A stretch of DNA of 64,000 nt from the NCBI RefSeq assembly GCF_022884085.1, contig NZ_JAGGCS010000001.1:186001-250000 (forward strand), read 5' to 3'. Below the pieces are notes generated by a model. It was not told the DNA's origin, ran no database searches, and saw nothing but the letters and a program-made list of their open reading frames with translations. Made by a program: the position numbers and the translations under genes. Each line of letters opens with the position of its first letter. Position 1 is the first letter of the stretch. Below, piece after piece: positions 61,961 to 64,000 of this stretch. This DNA comes from Paenirhizobium cremeum (GTDB lineage Bacteria; Pseudomonadota; Alphaproteobacteria; Rhizobiales; Rhizobiaceae).

Positions 61961-64000
61961 TCTCGCCGGGAGCCCACCAGAACTCCTGTCCGAACTCCCG
62001 CTGGAAAAAGCGTTGCCGCTGCTTGAAGGCCTTGTTGGCCTCCGGGTCCATCAGGAACTGCAGCTGGTCCATGACGATCCGCTCCCATGCCAGCCGCGTA
62101 TACCAGATCGAAGATCCGGGAATGTTCGACCGCATGAACTTGTTCGCCTCCCGGCCGAAATGCGTTTCCTCGCCGCTGGCGAGCTGGATGACATTGCCGC
62201 CCGTCAGGTCCCAGAGATCGCTGAGCCTGCCGACCAGTGGCCCGCCGAGCGTCGTCGCGAAGCCGGACCCATAGCGGTTGACGTTGGAAAACAGGAAATC
62301 GCCGTAAATGCCGAGACCGCCGCCCTGCAGCAGCGCCGCGCCCCAGAAGGCCGGATCGGACATGTCCTGCGGGTCCCGGCCCTGCGCCACCTGTTTCATT
62401 TGCAGCGCCATGCCGCCGAGCAGCGTGGTCGAGATCAGCAGCGATCCGGCATAGGCCGCGCCCTTCCGCACCTCGCCGCCGGCGATCATGTCATGAATGC
62501 GCCGGCCGTGCAGCACGAGGAAAACCGTGCCGAAACTCTTGAACTGGGCGAAGCTGCGCAGGATCTCGCCGACAAAGGTGCCCGGCCGGTTTTCGTCGAG
62601 CAGCATCACCTTCGAACGGTTCGAGCCGTTCGGAACGGCATATTCCGTTTCCGCCTGGATCATCTCCAGATATTTTTCCGCAAGCTTCGGATGAATGCGC
62701 TCGTCGATCTCCTGCGGCCGGAGGATCATGGTTCCCTGCCCGAGATCGTGCATGGGAATGTTTCGCATCTGGTCCCATTCGCGCGCGCTGATCCCGTAGC
62801 GCTGCATCACGTTGCGGAATGCGTCCGGCAATTTGTCGAAGCTCTTTCCCGCCTGCTCCGCCGCCGTCCGCATGAAGGCAAGGCCGAAGGCATGACGGCC
62901 GGCTTGTGTCCATGGCGTCAGCCCGGACAGTGTCAGAACGCGGTCGGCGATGAAGCTGGTCCATCCCGGACCGTCGATTGTGCCGATATATCGCGCCTGC
63001 GCATGAAATACGTGCATGGCGCTGTCGAGCAGTAGGCCCGCGCTGACAGCTTCGCGACGTGTCGCTGGCATGACCGCCTTGGCGACATCGGAAAAAACGC
63101 CTCTCCCGCCGATGCCGGCGAATTTCCGGGCCACGACGGAAGTGCCGAGATCCGTCACCGATGCCAGCATGGCGCTGCCAAGTACGCTGGACGTGATCAG
63201 GCTGCGCATGGTGGATACGGTGGCGGCAAACCTGCTGTTCACCGGCGTTTCCAGTGTGCCGCGAATGGACCCCCACACGGCGTCCAGTTTCTTGGCGGCC
63301 GTTTCCGCACGGTCTATCGCCGTGTCGGGGTTTCCGCTCATGCGGCTGGGTTTGCCGGCGGCGAGGTTCCGGCTCTCCTTCACCACGGCCTGTTTCAGCC
63401 ATTCTATCGTGCCGTTCGGGTTCGGCCCCAGCACCTCCATGGCGGCGATATCCTTCGCCATCATGTTGATATGGCCCATCATCGCGCCGAAAGCGTCACC
63501 GCCGCCGCCATAGAGTTCCTGATACTGCATCCATGCATCGGCATCCTTGAAGATCAGGAAGCGATGTTCCGCCCGCTGGTTGGCCAGCGCCCCGCGTCCG
63601 AGCGATTGCCGCAATGGCTGGCGCTTGCTCCAACCGTCCGTGGCGATGTTTTCCCAGATTTCGGATAGAATGCCATCAAGCTCCGCCGGATCGACGGCCT
63701 CGCCTGTCAGCGGGTGCCGCATCCGGGCCGGATCGAGCAAGGGGCGGATGTCCTCCTTCCATGCCTGAAGGCCGCGCTTGCGCAGGGCGCGGGCGTCATG
63801 ATGCTGCGGCAGCCCCCATTTTTCCAGCTTGCCGATCGCGCCGCCGGCGCTGTTGAAGCGCTGCCTGAGCCATTCATGCGTGTCTTCCCAGATCTTGGCG
63901 AACTGCTTCGCCGCTTCGTCGCCGGAATTCTGGCCGAAGGCTTCGCGCACCACATTGTCGAGCTGGGCCTTGTTGTGTCGCGTCAGGTCGCCGCCAAGCG
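61911..64000 (-). CDS. Large phage virion protein, cut by the right edge (more than 690 aa)
   Basis: The frame is open to the window edge; the last 696 residues are visible, starting upstream of 'VREAFGQNSGDEAAKQFAKI'. Helical and Ala/Gly-rich with weakly hydrophobic stretches ('MRSLITSSVLGSAMLASVTD', 'AYAGSLLISTTLLGGMALQM'). It looks like an internal virion or DNA-ejection protein of podoviruses, which are very large. No lysozyme or protease motif is visible in this part. The stop overlaps the BRO gene end by 50 bases. Confidence 0.75.
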   Translation of the reverse strand, partial: LGGDLTRHNKAQLDNVVREAFGQNSGDEAAKQFAKIWEDTHEWLRQRFNSAGGAIGKLEKWGLPQHHDARALRKRGLQAWKEDIRPLLDPARMRHPLTGEAVDPAELDGILSEIWENIATDGWSKRQPLRQSLGRGALANQRAEHRFLIFKDADAWMQYQELYGGGGDAFGAMMGHINMMAKDIAAMEVLGPNPNGTIEWLKQAVVKESRNLAAGKPSRMSGNPDTAIDRAETAAKKLDAVWGSIRGTLETPVNSRFAATVSTMRSLITSSVLGSAMLASVTDLGTSVVARKFAGIGGRGVFSDVAKAVMPATRREAVSAGLLLDSAMHVFHAQARYIGTIDGPGWTSFIADRVLTLSGLTPWTQAGRHAFGLAFMRTAAEQAGKSFDKLPDAFRNVMQRYGISAREWDQMRNIPMHDLGQGTMILRPQEIDERIHPKLAEKYLEMIQAETEYAVPNGSNRSKVMLLDENRPGTFVGEILRSFAQFKSFGTVFLVLHGRRIHDMIAGGEVRKGAAYAGSLLISTTLLGGMALQMKQVAQGRDPQDMSDPAFWGAALLQGGGLGIYGDFLFSNVNRYGSGFATTLGGPLVGRLSDLWDLTGGNVIQLASGEETHFGREANKFMRSNIPGSSIWYTRLAWERIVMDQLQFLMDPEANKAFKQRQRFFQREFGQEFWWAPGETTPRRGPDLSTAIGTE

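Overview
The window looks like a chromosomal segment of an alphaproteobacterium of the order Rhizobiales, most likely Rhizobiaceae (Rhizobium/Agrobacterium relatives). The evidence is high GC with strong GC3 bias, a class II DAHP synthase, a rhizobial Usg protein, TadE/TadG pilus proteins, a CobT/CobS pair, an Hmu haem uptake locus, PleD-like receiver proteins and TIGR02281/DUF1289/DUF971 small proteins. No species can be named from sequence alone.

Layout. 1-6.6 kb: three Tad-type pilus proteins (TadE, a TadG-like protein, a vWA-type TadG) interrupted by DAHP synthase and a hydrolase. 6.7-12.5 kb: glutathione reductase, a DUF2059 exported protein, RpiA, phosphoglycolate phosphatase and an L,D-transpeptidase. 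12.8-16.5 kb: an ArsR-type regulator divergent from two adjacent, biochemically unrelated fumarases (class II, then class I). 16.7-24.1 kb: diguanylate cyclase, flavin-binding protein, hydrolase/MarR divergent pair with a paired palindromic operator, DUF971 protein, MoaA and a large chemoreceptor. 24.4-26.5 kb: EamA exporter, MobA and MobB (molybdenum cofactor). 26.6-29.1 kb: an unusual OmpA-family protein with twenty 12-residue repeats. 29.5-32 kb: polar amino acid ABC transporter lacking its ATPase. 32.2-39.7 kb: Usg, methyltransferase, LysR regulator, dehydrogenase, AlkD-like protein, Lrp regulator, uracil-DNA glycosylase family, nuclease and histidine kinase. 39.8-43 kb: DgkA, CobT, CobS, DUF1289 protein and aspartic protease. 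43-45.3 kb: paired REC-REC-GGDEF and REC-REC proteins. 46-53 kb: MscS channel and haem acquisition/degradation locus (HutX, HmuQ-like, HmuTUV).

From 53,254 to the right edge lies one end of a prophage integrated in the 3' end of a tRNA-Lys(CTT) gene. A 46-nt copy of the tRNA 3' end marks the junction. The integrase and the intact tRNA should be beyond 64,000. The visible phage genes are the late end: large virion protein (cut by the edge), a two-gene membrane cassette, lipoprotein, beta-helix tailspike, endolysin with C-terminal membrane segments, overlapping spanins, an SGNH esterase and a coiled-coil/membrane protein. All these run leftward; a rightward cassette with a BRO-N antirepressor-like gene is inserted among them.

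The most notable observations are the prophage junction and its lysis/tail module, the cysteine-bracketed repeat region in the OmpA protein, a receiver domain whose phospho-acceptor Asp is Asn, the twin MarR-type palindromes covering a start codon, the back-to-back fumarases and a haem locus using HutX plus an IsdG-type enzyme. I did not find a CRISPR array or an insertion sequence.
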